Part shown: one piece after another, positions 33,666 to 43,805 of the stretch
How the letters are laid out: every line of letters starts with the position of its first letter
How positions within the stretch are numbered: position 1 is the first letter of the stretch
DNA from: Granulicella sp. S190
GTDB lineage: Bacteria; Acidobacteriota; Terriglobia; Terriglobales; Acidobacteriaceae
Assembly (NCBI RefSeq): GCF_009766095.1
Contig: NZ_LMUD01000008.1
Span: 42,323-106,322, forward strand
Direction of reading: 5' to 3'
Length of the DNA: 64,000 nt
Position numbers and translations under genes: made by a program
The notes under the pieces: generated by a model
What the model was told of the DNA's origin: nothing
Seen by the model: only the letters and a program-made list of their open reading frames with translations
The model's database searches: none

Positions 33666-36065
33666 CTACTTTGTATTCGCCGTGTTAGCTTCACGATCTT
33701 CATTTTTATGCGTTGTGTGGGGAGTACGAATCGCATAACCCGGACCCGCTTCATCCAACTCTTCATGCCGCGAGCCACCCAGTCCACGGCGATGATGCGA
33801 CTCATCGATGCACCTTTGCAGATCTTGCAGGGTTCCCTGCTTATCTCGCGCAAACTCAGTAGCCATGCGGGTCAGCGCATAGGCAAGGATGTCGCTGTGG
33901 TGTAGATCCTGCATGTCCGGAGAGCGCCGGATATTGAGCCACAACCGATGCACCAGTTGAACCTCGTGCGGCTCAATCGTCGGGGCATGAGGACCAATAT
34001 GGAAACTAAGTGACTGCCCATCCGGTTTAACGACATAGAAAGTAAATTGACGCTTCGGCTCAGGTAATGCCTCCCATGCCTGACCCACATGGTAAGCCTG
34101 CTCCTCCGCAGTGAGCTTCGTCGAAAGTCCAGACACTACCGCCGCCGCATCCAGCGAGTTAGCCGTCTGCACCAGCGCAGAGAAGATATCTCCCGCGGGA
34201 ACTACCAGCAGCGAGATATGTTTCCCGAAGCTCTCAGCGACCGAGACAGCCTTCGTAAACAGCATCTGCTCGTGCTCGCTGAATAACTGCTCCGACGCAT
34301 CCACATACTCTGGTCCGCCTGCACCCATCATGCGAGCAGCCAGCACCACCAGGTCCTGATCGTCCGTATTCGTATGCGTCAAGGCCCACTTCAGCGCAAA
34401 CGGCGCAGCCGAATCACGCATCGTCACCACTACCGCGCCGGGACGAATCTCCAACGCCTCACGTCCCACAGTATCCTGGTGCTCCAGTTGAAAGTGTTCT
34501 TTCATCTGCAGCGTCGTAAGATCGTGGCGGCGTTTGTTATCTCTCTCTGAAAGCGAAAAGATCACAAAAAATGCCGCAGCAAAGATAACTCCACTTACTG
34601 TAGCTACCGACTTCGTAAATAAATTGACGATAGCGGTAGTTAGAAGAACCAGGAACACAGAGAGTAGTCCCAGCGGAATCTCTGTCTTGCCAATCCGAAT
34701 ATTAAGTGGAACCTTCCAGCCGCGCTCGCCCTTGTACTTCCACCGCAGCACCAGCATCGCCAGCGCGTTGAAGGTGAAGCTCCAGATCACGCCGAACGCA
34801 TAAGCCTCACCCAGCATGATCACGTTGCCGCGAGTCACAAGGATCGTAAACATCTGCAGCCCTGCAACTAGATTCACAATGCGATAACTGGTCCCGTACT
34901 TACGTTGTGGCTTGCGAAACCAGTCCGACAGCACTCCATCTTCAGCCACCCGCATCAACACGCCGGTCGAGCCTACGATCGCCGTATTGACGGCTCCCCC
35001 AAGAATCAAAAATCCGACGATCACCACGAAGACACGGAAGCCGATCCGCAACGCCAGTGGCCCCACCATGTACATCGCCATCCCGGCGATCAGGTTGTCG
35101 CGATACACCGGAACCCGCACCGTATCCGGAATCAGCATCACCGCCAGCAGCGTTCCGACGCCGGTAAAGATGAAGCTGTAGATCGCAATCACAATCGCTG
35201 CGCGCTTCAGGTTCTTCAGCTTCGGATGTTCGATCTCCCGGTTCACCTGCGCCAGCGACTCTTCGCCGCTCATCGCCAGCACCGAGTGCCCAAACGCCAT
35301 CAGCACGCCGAACAAGCCCAGCGACTTCATGAAGCCGGTGTGCTTCAGAAATCCAAGCGCATCATTGCTGAAGTGAAGATTGTCCGGCGTAGGCCACGGC
35401 GGAAGATGTGCTCCCACATGGATCGCCGAAAAGATCCCCCACGACAGCAGAATCACCACCATCACGGTGGTAATCTTCATCACCTTCAGAGCCTTGTCGC
35501 TCGACTCCTCAATCCCCTTGGTGTTCTGCCACCAGAAGTAGATCGTCACCAACCCCGCGATCACAGCCGAGGTCCCATCCACAGGCAACTGCCGCGCCAC
35601 GCCGCCCGCATGCATTACCACCTTGCTCGCCCAGTGATGCGCCGCGAAGAGCCGCAGTACCTCATTCAGCAGCCCCACAATGTACTGACCCGCCGACACA
35701 CCCGAGATCGGCCCCGTCAGAATATAGTCGAACATCAGCGCCGACACGCTCAACTTCGCGAACGTCCCGCCCAGCGCCTCTTTTACGATCCGGTAGACGC
35801 CGCCGCGCGTGAACATGCTGCAGCTCTCGACATACACGGCGCGCACCGCAAAGCTGAACAGCATCACGCCCAGGATGAACCACGGCGCAGCTTTGCCCAC
35901 TGCCTCTTCCGCGATGCCGCCCGCATAGAACGCGGAAGACCCAAGGTCGTTCAACACGATCGCAGCCGCTCGCCAGAAGGAGATAAAGGTAAGCATCACC
36001 GACGACGCCACGACCAGGCGGACGCGGTTCGATTGCGGCTTAGTAATCGTCTCTTTAGATCCCAT
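33666..36065 (-). CDS. APC-type permease with long cytoplasmic C-terminal domain
   Basis: A 799-residue protein. Roughly the first 510 residues are an amino-acid permease-like region with about 12 hydrophobic segments (first near 18-36, IVGFLILGGAVNTAIVGSTG in the middle). The remaining about 290 residues form a soluble domain with two blocks resembling universal-stress-type alpha/beta folds (VVTMRDSAAPFALKWALTHT, SLLVVPAGDIFSALVQTANS). Such tails suggest regulation of transport. ATG 36065 was preferred over an upstream start at 36101. A 45-residue membrane protein gene lies just upstream in the same direction. Substrate unknown. Confidence 0.87.
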   Translation of the reverse strand: MGSKETITKPQSNRVRLVVASSVMLTFISFWRAAAIVLNDLGSSAFYAGGIAEEAVGKAAPWFILGVMLFSFAVRAVYVESCSMFTRGGVYRIVKEALGGTFAKLSVSALMFDYILTGPISGVSAGQYIVGLLNEVLRLFAAHHWASKVVMHAGGVARQLPVDGTSAVIAGLVTIYFWWQNTKGIEESSDKALKVMKITTVMVVILLSWGIFSAIHVGAHLPPWPTPDNLHFSNDALGFLKHTGFMKSLGLFGVLMAFGHSVLAMSGEESLAQVNREIEHPKLKNLKRAAIVIAIYSFIFTGVGTLLAVMLIPDTVRVPVYRDNLIAGMAMYMVGPLALRIGFRVFVVIVGFLILGGAVNTAIVGSTGVLMRVAEDGVLSDWFRKPQRKYGTSYRIVNLVAGLQMFTILVTRGNVIMLGEAYAFGVIWSFTFNALAMLVLRWKYKGERGWKVPLNIRIGKTEIPLGLLSVFLVLLTTAIVNLFTKSVATVSGVIFAAAFFVIFSLSERDNKRRHDLTTLQMKEHFQLEHQDTVGREALEIRPGAVVVTMRDSAAPFALKWALTHTNTDDQDLVVLAARMMGAGGPEYVDASEQLFSEHEQMLFTKAVSVAESFGKHISLLVVPAGDIFSALVQTANSLDAAAVVSGLSTKLTAEEQAYHVGQAWEALPEPKRQFTFYVVKPDGQSLSFHIGPHAPTIEPHEVQLVHRLWLNIRRSPDMQDLHHSDILAYALTRMATEFARDKQGTLQDLQRCIDESHHRRGLGGSRHEELDEAGPGYAIRTPHTTHKNEDREANTANTK

Positions 36066-36206
36066 TATGGTTTGCTGTCCGAGAACAAGAGCAGCCGGCA
36101 ATACTGAGTAACGTCAGCACAGTACACGGCCCTCCCACCTTAGGTGGTAACACTGCCAAGACCCATCGGCAAGAGCAGAATGATGTCCCGCTTCCGCCGT
36201 TGGCAG

Positions 36207-36344
36207 CTATTCTTCATCCCCCAGCAACTCCTTCAAATCTTCTGCAAAACTCACCACAATCACGACTGCGGATCCCGCCATGCCAATAAAAAACAGTGGC
36301 ACAACAACCTTGGCAACGAGATGAACGACAAAATCCATGCCCAT
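36207..36344 (-). CDS. 45-residue single-span membrane protein
   Basis: A very short gene read directly from the sequence. It starts at ATG 36344 after a GGGAGA ribosome-binding site and ends with TAG at 36207-36209. The product begins MGMDFVVHLVAKVVVPLFFI, has one long hydrophobic helix (about 5-34) with a GxxxG-like GMAGS stretch, and ends in an acidic amphipathic tail FAEDLKELLGDEE. The clean codon pattern, the site spacing and the transmembrane-then-acidic layout argue that it is real. It lies 141 bases before the APC permease with long tail, on the same strand, and divergent from lnt, so it could be a small regulatory partner of the transporter. Confidence 0.65.
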   Translation of the reverse strand: MGMDFVVHLVAKVVVPLFFIGMAGSAVVIVVSFAEDLKELLGDEE

Positions 36345-36409
36345 CTATTGTATCTCCCAACCACCGCAACCCAACGGGAAATCACCGCCTCAATGTTAGA
36401 CTGCATGCG

Positions 36410-38074
36410 ATGCGACTTATCCCCCTGCGACTCTGGGCCATGGCCGTGCTCTCCGGCATCCTCCAAGTCCTACCCTTTCCCACCGCAGGGCCGGTTCCCG
36501 TCTGGCGAACCACCTTCTGCTGGATCGCCCTCCTGCCCCTCCTCTGGGCTCTCCTCGGTAACAGCAAGACCGACAAGCCACTTACTCTCTCCCAGGCAGC
36601 CATCCTCGGCTACCTCTGCGGTTTTATCTGGTATCTGGGCAACTGCTACTGGATCTACCAGACGATGTTTCTCTACGGTGGTCTCGCCAAACCCATCGCC
36701 GCAGGCATCCTCGTCCTCTTCTGCCTCTACCTTGGCCTCTATCACGCGCTCTTCGGAGCTCTGCTCGCCGCCCTCCGCAGCCGCTTCAGCCGCCAGTCTG
36801 TCCTCCTCTTCGTCCCCTTCGCATGGGTCGCCGTAGAGCTCGCCCGCGCGCGCATCACCGGCCTGCCATGGGATCTCCTCGGCATCACCCAGGTCGACAA
36901 CCCCATGCTCACCCGCCTCGCTCCCATCACCGGAGCCTACGGGCTCTCCTTCGTCATCGCCGCCGTCAACGCTCTATGGCTTGTCCGCATCCGTCTCCGC
37001 GAGCGCCGTTACACCCGACTCGCGCTCACCATCGCGGGAGTCGTCATCGTCGTCGCCTACACCGTTGTCCTGCGCCTCGTCGCCAACCCGAAGTCATCCC
37101 CCACTACCGCCGCCGCAACCCTCGTCCAGGAGAACCTCGAGGTAGGAGCGGCCAGCACCGGTCCGCAGCCAACCATCCAGCAGTTCCTCGACTCCTTCTC
37201 TTACCTCAGCCGCTACCCCTCCCAAAAGTTCCTGCTCGGAATCCCCGAGCTGCGCGACACCCAGACCGTCTATCTCATCCACTCACAGTCCGCCTCCGAC
37301 GAGGCCATCGCGGCACCCGCTCCCACCAATCTCATCGTCTGGCCCGAGTCTCCCGCACCGTTCGAAGACGTAGACGCGCAGTTTCGCTCCGCCATGTCGG
37401 CTCTGGCCCGCTCCGCGCACGCGCCCATCATCGTCGGCAACACCGGATTCGAGCTGGACCCGTCGAAAAAATCCGGGTACACCCCCTACAACCGCGCCTC
37501 GTTTATCAACCCCGACGGCGCCTTCGTCGGCCACTACGACAAGATGCACCTCGTCCCCTTCGGCGAGTACGTCCCGTTCAAAGAGTTCTTCTTCTTCGCC
37601 AAAAATCTCCTCAACGAAGTAGGCACCTTCGAGCCCGGCACTCACCGCACTGTCTTCTCCACCGGAGGCCACACCTACGGCGTCTTCATCTGCTACGAGT
37701 CCATCTTCGGCAACGAGATTCGCTTGCTCAGCAAGCAGGGTGCGGATGTCCTCATCAATATCTCCAACGACGGCTGGTACGGCGACACCAGCGCGGCATG
37801 GCAGCACCTCAACATGGTCCGCATGCGCGCCATCGAAAATCACCGTTGGGTCCTCCGCGCCACCAACACCGGCGTAACCGTCGCCATCAACCCCTTCGGC
37901 CACGTCACCGCCGCCCTGCCGAGGCATCTGCGCTCCAGCCTCCGCGTCCACTTCGCCTACGAGCACGACCTCACCTTCTACGCCGCCCACGGCGATCTCT
38001 TCGCCTACGCCTGCGCCCTCCTCACCACCCTTGGTCTCCTCTTCAGCCTCCGCAGCCGCATTGCAAAGCAGTAA
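36410..38074 (+). CDS. lnt: apolipoprotein N-acyltransferase
   Basis: Lnt adds the third acyl chain to the N-terminal cysteine of lipoproteins in the inner membrane, a step tied to diderm lipoprotein transport. The 554-residue product has an N-terminal region of about eight membrane segments and a nitrilase-type domain. The catalytic triad is visible as E in LIVWPESPAP (about 312), K in DKMHLVPFGEYVP (about 378) and C in FICYESIFG (about 429). ATG 36410 gives MRLIPLRLWAMAVLSG, a natural start; the frame extends upstream without similarity. It stands alone between repeats and the divergent small gene. Confidence 0.93.
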   Translation: MRLIPLRLWAMAVLSGILQVLPFPTAGPVPVWRTTFCWIALLPLLWALLGNSKTDKPLTLSQAAILGYLCGFIWYLGNCYWIYQTMFLYGGLAKPIAAGILVLFCLYLGLYHALFGALLAALRSRFSRQSVLLFVPFAWVAVELARARITGLPWDLLGITQVDNPMLTRLAPITGAYGLSFVIAAVNALWLVRIRLRERRYTRLALTIAGVVIVVAYTVVLRLVANPKSSPTTAAATLVQENLEVGAASTGPQPTIQQFLDSFSYLSRYPSQKFLLGIPELRDTQTVYLIHSQSASDEAIAAPAPTNLIVWPESPAPFEDVDAQFRSAMSALARSAHAPIIVGNTGFELDPSKKSGYTPYNRASFINPDGAFVGHYDKMHLVPFGEYVPFKEFFFFAKNLLNEVGTFEPGTHRTVFSTGGHTYGVFICYESIFGNEIRLLSKQGADVLINISNDGWYGDTSAAWQHLNMVRMRAIENHRWVLRATNTGVTVAINPFGHVTAALPRHLRSSLRVHFAYEHDLTFYAAHGDLFAYACALLTTLGLLFSLRSRIAKQ

Positions 38075-38110
38075 ATGTATCCCGTAGAGGTAAATATGAG
38101 GAAGAAGCCG

Positions 38111-38164
38111 TTATCCTGAGCGGACTGTCTCACGGCACTTTGTGAGACACGCAGTCGAAGGATC
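38111..38164. repeat. intergenic repeat of the CCTGAGCG ... GAAGGATC type
   Basis: Starts ATCCTGAGCGG, contains a 7-bp hairpin (GTCTCAC 38127-38133 with GTGAGAC 38142-38148) and ends GCAGTCGAAGGATC. Sequences of this type are commonly scattered between genes in Acidobacteriaceae (recalled from genome sequences, not checked). It follows lnt by about 37 bases. Confidence 0.5.
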
Positions 38165-38187
38165 TTTGTCTTTCGCCTTTGCTTTAT

Positions 38188-38236
38188 GACCGGGTGCCCC
38201 ATCTTCGCGACGGTTTTATCGTCGCTAAGGTGGGCC
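38188..38236. repeat. short hairpin repeat family A, copy 1
   Basis: Begins ACCGGGTGCCCCATCTTCGC and ends CTAAGGTGGGCCTC, with an internal inverted repeat CGACGG...ATCGTCG. Two further copies, inverted and in tandem, lie at 59788-59833 and 59871-59918. It is in the lnt-prfB gap. Confidence 0.7.
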
Positions 38237-38300
38237 TCACCACCCGCGCAAACCGCTCTTCGCTGCACACCTGACCACTCATGCACTAAACTAAAAACTT

Positions 38301-39432
<1,132 letters not shown>

Positions 39433-39900
39433 GTAGTCGGCCGTTAGTTGTCAGTTCTCAATTGTCAGTTAGGCCACGCCCCGCGTCTAAAAGACGCCGC
39501 AAAGCGGCCACCTCTCTGCCGAAGGCCGGAGCAAAGGCGAAGCCGGAGCGACTAAATATTGCCGTTGCTTTTGCTGTTGTTCGTCTTCTGTCTCACAGGG
39601 ACACGAAAAAACCGCCTCGGAAAATAAATACGAAAACCGTGGCGTATTTTTTGCGCCTCAAAAATACGTTGCTAACCGCCACGCTCAGCCACACAAACCA
39701 CCACACCCACACCACCAAAACACCACGACAAAACACGCCTTTTCACTAAAAACCCCTGCAAAACTGCAAATCCATCGCAAAATAAAAAACTATGACAAAT
39801 ATCACCCATTCCACCTGACGTCAGCCACTACTACCAGCCATTCCAAACGAGCATCCTGAATGCAGTACTCTCATACGCACTGCACAGGAGCAACCTGACG
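39433..39900. other. gene-free region rich in repeats
   Basis: No credible gene on either strand across 468 bases between prfB and the next methyltransferase. It holds short direct repeats (TTGTCAGTT type near 39450), a TTGCTTTTGCTGTTG stretch near 39560, the 140-base repeat family B copy at 39637-39775, and an A/C-rich low-complexity end. The promoter of the methyltransferase gene presumably lies near its 3' end. Confidence 0.7.
39637..39775 (+). repeat. intergenic repeat family B, copy 1
   Basis: About 140 bases beginning GTGGCGTATTTTTTGCGC and containing CCACC/ACCACC runs, AACACCACGACAAAA and a TAAAAACCCC end. It matches, in inverse orientation, the sequence at 56306-56447. It is low in G on this strand, giving a strong local strand bias. 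Confidence 0.6.
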
Positions 39901-40644
39901 ATGAAACCAACTCCCAACCCCGACTACGGCGTCGACGCACCCGCCGTCATGCGCAACTTCTTTCTCATCGGCTCCGCCTGCCTGCTCCTGGCCATCTTCT
40001 CCCGGCACATCCTTCACCTCGGCCCCGTCGAACTCAACGCCCGCAGCTTCTACTGGCCCGCAGCATTCCTCATCGGCGAAGGTTTCCTCTTCCTTCTCTA
40101 CGTCAAAGTCGGCAAGTTCCGCCATCGCGACTTCATGCTGAATCTCCGCAACTGGCGCGGTGATGAGCAGGTTCTCGACGTAGGCTGCGGGCGCGGCCTT
40201 CTGCTCGCAGGCGCAGCCAAACGTATCGCTGCGCTCTCAGGCACCGGCCACGCCACCGGCATCGACGTCTGGTCCAACGTCGACATGGGCGGCAACTCCG
40301 CCGCCGCGACCCAGCGCAATCTGGACCTCGAAGGCATCTCCGACTACTGCACCCTGCTCAGCCAACCAGCCCAAACCATGCCCTTTCTCGACGCGAGCTT
40401 TGACGTCGTCGTCTCCAACCTCTGCATCCACAACATCTACGACCAACCCACGCGCCGCCAGGCCCTTCAGCAGATCATCCGTATCCTCAAGCCCGGCGGC
40501 ATCGCCCTGATCTCCGACTACAAACTCACAGGCGAGTACGCCAAAGCGTTCAGCGAAGCTGGCCTGGCAGTCGAAATGAAGCGCGGCAGCCTCGTCACCA
40601 CCTTTCCACCACTCAAAGTAGTAATCGCCCGCAAGTCAATGTAA
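39901..40644 (+). CDS. membrane-anchored class I SAM methyltransferase
   Basis: A 247-residue protein. The first 70 residues include two hydrophobic segments (about 17-36 and 46-66), then a class I methyltransferase domain with motif I VLDVGCGRGLLLAGAAKR (about 91-108), IDVWSN near 121, FDVVVSNLCIHNIYD near 165 and LKPGGIALISDYK near 199. The motifs are intact, so it should be active. Membrane anchoring suggests a lipid-like substrate such as a quinone or phospholipid, but the substrate is not evident from sequence. Confidence 0.88.
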   Translation: MKPTPNPDYGVDAPAVMRNFFLIGSACLLLAIFSRHILHLGPVELNARSFYWPAAFLIGEGFLFLLYVKVGKFRHRDFMLNLRNWRGDEQVLDVGCGRGLLLAGAAKRIAALSGTGHATGIDVWSNVDMGGNSAAATQRNLDLEGISDYCTLLSQPAQTMPFLDASFDVVVSNLCIHNIYDQPTRRQALQQIIRILKPGGIALISDYKLTGEYAKAFSEAGLAVEMKRGSLVTTFPPLKVVIARKSM

Positions 40645-40699
40645 CCCTGCGGCTTCCATCGCATCCAAACAAGTGGAACTATGGAGGCATAACCAAAAT

Positions 40700-41218
40700 A
40701 TGAGCGCCAAGTCCGCAGACAAGAAGCAGACAACTGACGAACAAGCACCTCTGCGCAAGCAGCTGATAGCCCTTCTGCGTGGCGGGCAAGCCCACGTCAC
40801 CTTCGACGAAGCCGTCAGAGATTTCGCCCCAGAACACCGCAGCGCCGTTCCCTCCAATCTCCCCTACTCCGCGTGGCAGATCCTCGAGCATCTCCGCATT
40901 ACTCAGCGCGACATTCTCAACTTCTCCGCGCCTCCCACCGGCGGTTACCACGGCATCAAGTGGCCCGATGACTACTGGCCCAAGTCTCCTCAGCCTCCCT
41001 CCTCCGACTCCTGGGAGCAGTGCATTGCCGCTATTCGCTCGGATGCAGAACACATCGAAGCCCTCATCGCAAACCCAGACTCCGACCTCTTCAAACCCTT
41101 TCGCTGGGGCGACGGGCAAAACCTCCTCCGCGAAGCTCTTCTAGTCGCCGACCACAACGCCTATCATCTCGGCGAACTCGTCATCCTTCGCCGCCTCTTA
41201 GACGCATGGCACAAGTAG
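40700..41218 (+). CDS. DinB family protein
   Basis: A 172-residue four-helix-bundle protein of the DinB/YfiT-like superfamily, which are metal-dependent enzymes, often thiol-S-transferases, or of unknown function. Helix 2 contains SAWQILEHLRITQRDIL with a metal-ligand-type histidine (about 68), and the last helices contain LVADHNAYHLGELVILRR (about 144-161) with two more histidines in the usual HxxxH arrangement. ATG 40700 follows a GGAGG site at about 12 bases. It is alone in its direction between a methyltransferase and a CoA-binding protein gene. Confidence 0.85.
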   Translation: MSAKSADKKQTTDEQAPLRKQLIALLRGGQAHVTFDEAVRDFAPEHRSAVPSNLPYSAWQILEHLRITQRDILNFSAPPTGGYHGIKWPDDYWPKSPQPPSSDSWEQCIAAIRSDAEHIEALIANPDSDLFKPFRWGDGQNLLREALLVADHNAYHLGELVILRRLLDAWHK

Positions 41219-41240
41219 GTTTCCTGAGGCCTCTGAACCA

Positions 41241-41663
41241 ATGCACGGACCTGAGATCATCCGCAATATGTTAGGCGTCACGACCAAAGAAAGCCCACGC
41301 ACCATCGCTGTCATTGGTCTCTCCGACGATCCAGCCAAGCCAAGCCATTATGTTTCGGCATACATGCAACAGCACGGCTATAAACTCTACCCCGTCAACC
41401 CCTCCCTCCCAGAGGTCCTTGGCGAAAAGTCATACGCGTCACTCTCAGAGCTTCCGATCAAGCCCGACATTGTCGACGTCTTCCGTCTTCCGAAGTTCAT
41501 CCCCGCCATTGTGGAGGAGATGATTCAACTCGGTCACCCCAACCTCTGGGTTCAGCAGGGAATCGTCAATCTTGAAGCCGCCGCTCGCGCTGAGGCTGCC
41601 GGAATCAACGTCGTGATGGATCGCTGCATCATGGTCGAACACCGCAACCTTACGCCCCAATGA
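41241..41663 (+). CDS. CoA-binding domain protein, YccU-like
   Basis: A 140-residue Rossmann-fold protein of the CoA_binding_2 family. TIAVIGLSDDPAKPSHYVSA (about 21-40) is the nucleotide loop, followed by YPVNPSLPEVLGEKSYASL and DIVDVFRLP, then LWVQQGIVN near 103 and DRCIMVEHR at the end. These proteins are widespread; their role is not settled. It starts 22 bases after the DinB gene and is followed by dsbD after 36 bases, so it may be part of a short operon. Confidence 0.88.
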   Translation: MHGPEIIRNMLGVTTKESPRTIAVIGLSDDPAKPSHYVSAYMQQHGYKLYPVNPSLPEVLGEKSYASLSELPIKPDIVDVFRLPKFIPAIVEEMIQLGHPNLWVQQGIVNLEAAARAEAAGINVVMDRCIMVEHRNLTPQ

Positions 41664-41699
41664 CAAACACCTCTCCGCAAGACCTACAATTGAGACTGA

Positions 41700-43805
41700 A
41701 TGAATAACGTTCGAAAACTCTCCGCCTTCCTGCTCCTCGCTTGCGCCTCCTTGCTTCTTACGCCCGCGCACGCCCAGCTTCAGGTCGTCGGCGACGGTGG
41801 CCCCGGTCCCGTCAAAGCTCAGCACCTCACCGCAGAGCTCGTCTCCCTCTCACCGAGCATTGCCCCCGGGGGAACCCTGCAGGTTGGTCTCGTTCTCACC
41901 CTCGAAGAGCACTGGCATGTCTACTGGATCAACGCCGGCGACTCCGGTGAGCCGCCAAAAATAACCTGGACCTTGCCCGAAGGCGTTACCGCCGGTCCCA
42001 TGTTATTCCCCATCCCGAGCCGTCTCCCTCTCGGTCCGCTCATGGACTTCGGCTATGAAGACGAAGTCGCATTCCCCGTTCAGATCACGGCTGCCAGCTC
42101 TCTGAAGCCCGGTCCCATCCACCTCGATGCCAAAGTAAGCTGGCTCGTCTGCCGCGAAGTCTGCATTCCTGGCAAGGCTCATCTCGGTCTCAACCTCAAC
42201 GTTGTCCCCGGAGCCGCACCGGCACAGCCAGTCGGTGCCATCGGCGAAGCCCTCACCCTCATTCCCAAGCCGCTTCCCGCCGACGCTAAACTCACCGTCA
42301 CGGGCGGCAAGGCCGATTTCGTCCTCAACCTCATCACCGGCGGCCGCGAGACCAACGCCGAGTTCTATCCGTCGGACCAGGACCAGATCGCCAACGCTGC
42401 GCCGCAGCAGATCGAGCCAACCTCTGACGGTGTTCGCCTCCGTGTCCGACGCTCCGAAGATCTCAAGACCCTCCCGACGCAACTCCACGGAGTCCTCAAG
42501 CTCTCCGACACCGAAGCCTATGACGTGACCGCTCCAGTCACGCCCGGCGAAGTCGCAGCAGCACCCGGCAGCAAAGTCCCCGGCGCTCCTGCTACCAGCA
42601 GCGTGACGACGCTCGGTGCCATCGGCCTGGCCTTCGTCGGAGGCATCATCCTCAACCTGATGCCGTGTGTCTTCCCGGTTCTATTCCTCAAGGGTTTGGC
42701 GCTCGTGCAGTCCTCGGGCGAAGAGCGCAGCCGCCTTCGCAGCCACGGCCTCGTCTACACTCTCGGCATCCTGGTCTCCTTCTGGATCATCGTAGGGGTC
42801 CTTCTAGGTCTTCGCGCCACTGGCAGCCAGGCTGGATGGGGCTTCCAGCTTCAGTCTCCAACCTTCATCGCGATTCTCGCCGCAGGCCTGTTCTTCTTTG
42901 CGCTTTCGCTGGCAGGTCAGTTTGACCTTGGCCTTTCGCTCACCAGCGTAGGCGGTGGACTCGCGCAGAAGCAGGGTTACGCTGGCAGCTTCTTCACCGG
43001 CGTTCTTGCAACTATCGTCGCCACCCCCTGCACCGCACCGCTCATGGGTGCTGCCATCGGCTTCGCCCTCGCCCAGCCCGCAGGGGTCACCTTCGCGGTG
43101 TTCACTGCTCTGGGACTAGGCCTTGCGACTCCGTATCTTCTCCTCAGCTTCCAACCAGCATGGACCCGCATCCTTCCCCGTCCCGGAGCCTGGATGGAGA
43201 TCCTCAAGCAGCTCACCGCTGTGCCTCTCTTCGGCACCGCCATCTGGCTTGCGTGGGTCTATGGAAACCTCCACGGCGGCAACGGCCAGGGCGTCGATAA
43301 CCTCACTCGTCTCCTCTGGTGCTTCCTCGCTCTCGCCATCGCAGGATGGGCACTGGGCAAATGGCCTGCAAGCTGGAAGAGCGCCATCGCCGCGCTGGTC
43401 ATCGCCGCCCTTGGCATAGCGATTCCGCTCTACCAACCTAAAGACACAAGTCTTGTCTGGGCTCCTTACTCGCAGCAAGCTCTCGACCAGGCCCGCGCCG
43501 CAGGCCATCCAGTCTTCATCGACTTCACCGCCGCCTGGTGCCTCAGCTGCCAGGTGAATGAGCGCGCAGTCCTCAAGTCCGCCGACGTCCAGCATCAGTT
43601 CAGCAAAAACAACGTCACCCTGCTCAAAGCGGACTGGACTCAGTACGATTCAGAGATCACCAAGCAGCTCGCCTCGGTCAATCGCAGCGGCGTTCCCACC
43701 TACGTCATCTATCCTGCGACGAAAAACTCATCTGCCGACGTTCTCCCGGAGCTCCTCACCAAGGACATCGTCCTCACTGCCCTCGAAAAGGACGTAAAGC
43801 CCTGA
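41700..43805 (+). CDS. thiol:disulfide interchange protein DsbD-like
   Basis: A 701-residue membrane protein that carries reducing power across the inner membrane to periplasmic thiols and cytochrome c maturation. It has a signal peptide (1-25) and a periplasmic beta-sandwich domain (about 35-250). The CcdA-like core of eight helices has paired cysteines in LMPCVFPVLF (C about 323) and ATPCTAPLMG (C about 444). A C-terminal thioredoxin domain with WCLSCQVNE (C about 614 and 617) completes the relay. The catalytic cysteine of the N-terminal domain may be in VCREVCIPG near 150. It overlaps the next gene by four bases. Confidence 0.92.
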   Translation: MNNVRKLSAFLLLACASLLLTPAHAQLQVVGDGGPGPVKAQHLTAELVSLSPSIAPGGTLQVGLVLTLEEHWHVYWINAGDSGEPPKITWTLPEGVTAGPMLFPIPSRLPLGPLMDFGYEDEVAFPVQITAASSLKPGPIHLDAKVSWLVCREVCIPGKAHLGLNLNVVPGAAPAQPVGAIGEALTLIPKPLPADAKLTVTGGKADFVLNLITGGRETNAEFYPSDQDQIANAAPQQIEPTSDGVRLRVRRSEDLKTLPTQLHGVLKLSDTEAYDVTAPVTPGEVAAAPGSKVPGAPATSSVTTLGAIGLAFVGGIILNLMPCVFPVLFLKGLALVQSSGEERSRLRSHGLVYTLGILVSFWIIVGVLLGLRATGSQAGWGFQLQSPTFIAILAAGLFFFALSLAGQFDLGLSLTSVGGGLAQKQGYAGSFFTGVLATIVATPCTAPLMGAAIGFALAQPAGVTFAVFTALGLGLATPYLLLSFQPAWTRILPRPGAWMEILKQLTAVPLFGTAIWLAWVYGNLHGGNGQGVDNLTRLLWCFLALAIAGWALGKWPASWKSAIAALVIAALGIAIPLYQPKDTSLVWAPYSQQALDQARAAGHPVFIDFTAAWCLSCQVNERAVLKSADVQHQFSKNNVTLLKADWTQYDSEITKQLASVNRSGVPTYVIYPATKNSSADVLPELLTKDIVLTALEKDVKP

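Noticed and set aside
36823..38145. Arg/His/Pro-rich open frame overlapping lnt
   Set aside because: It is an alternate frame of lnt with no known motif; lnt has its catalytic triad.
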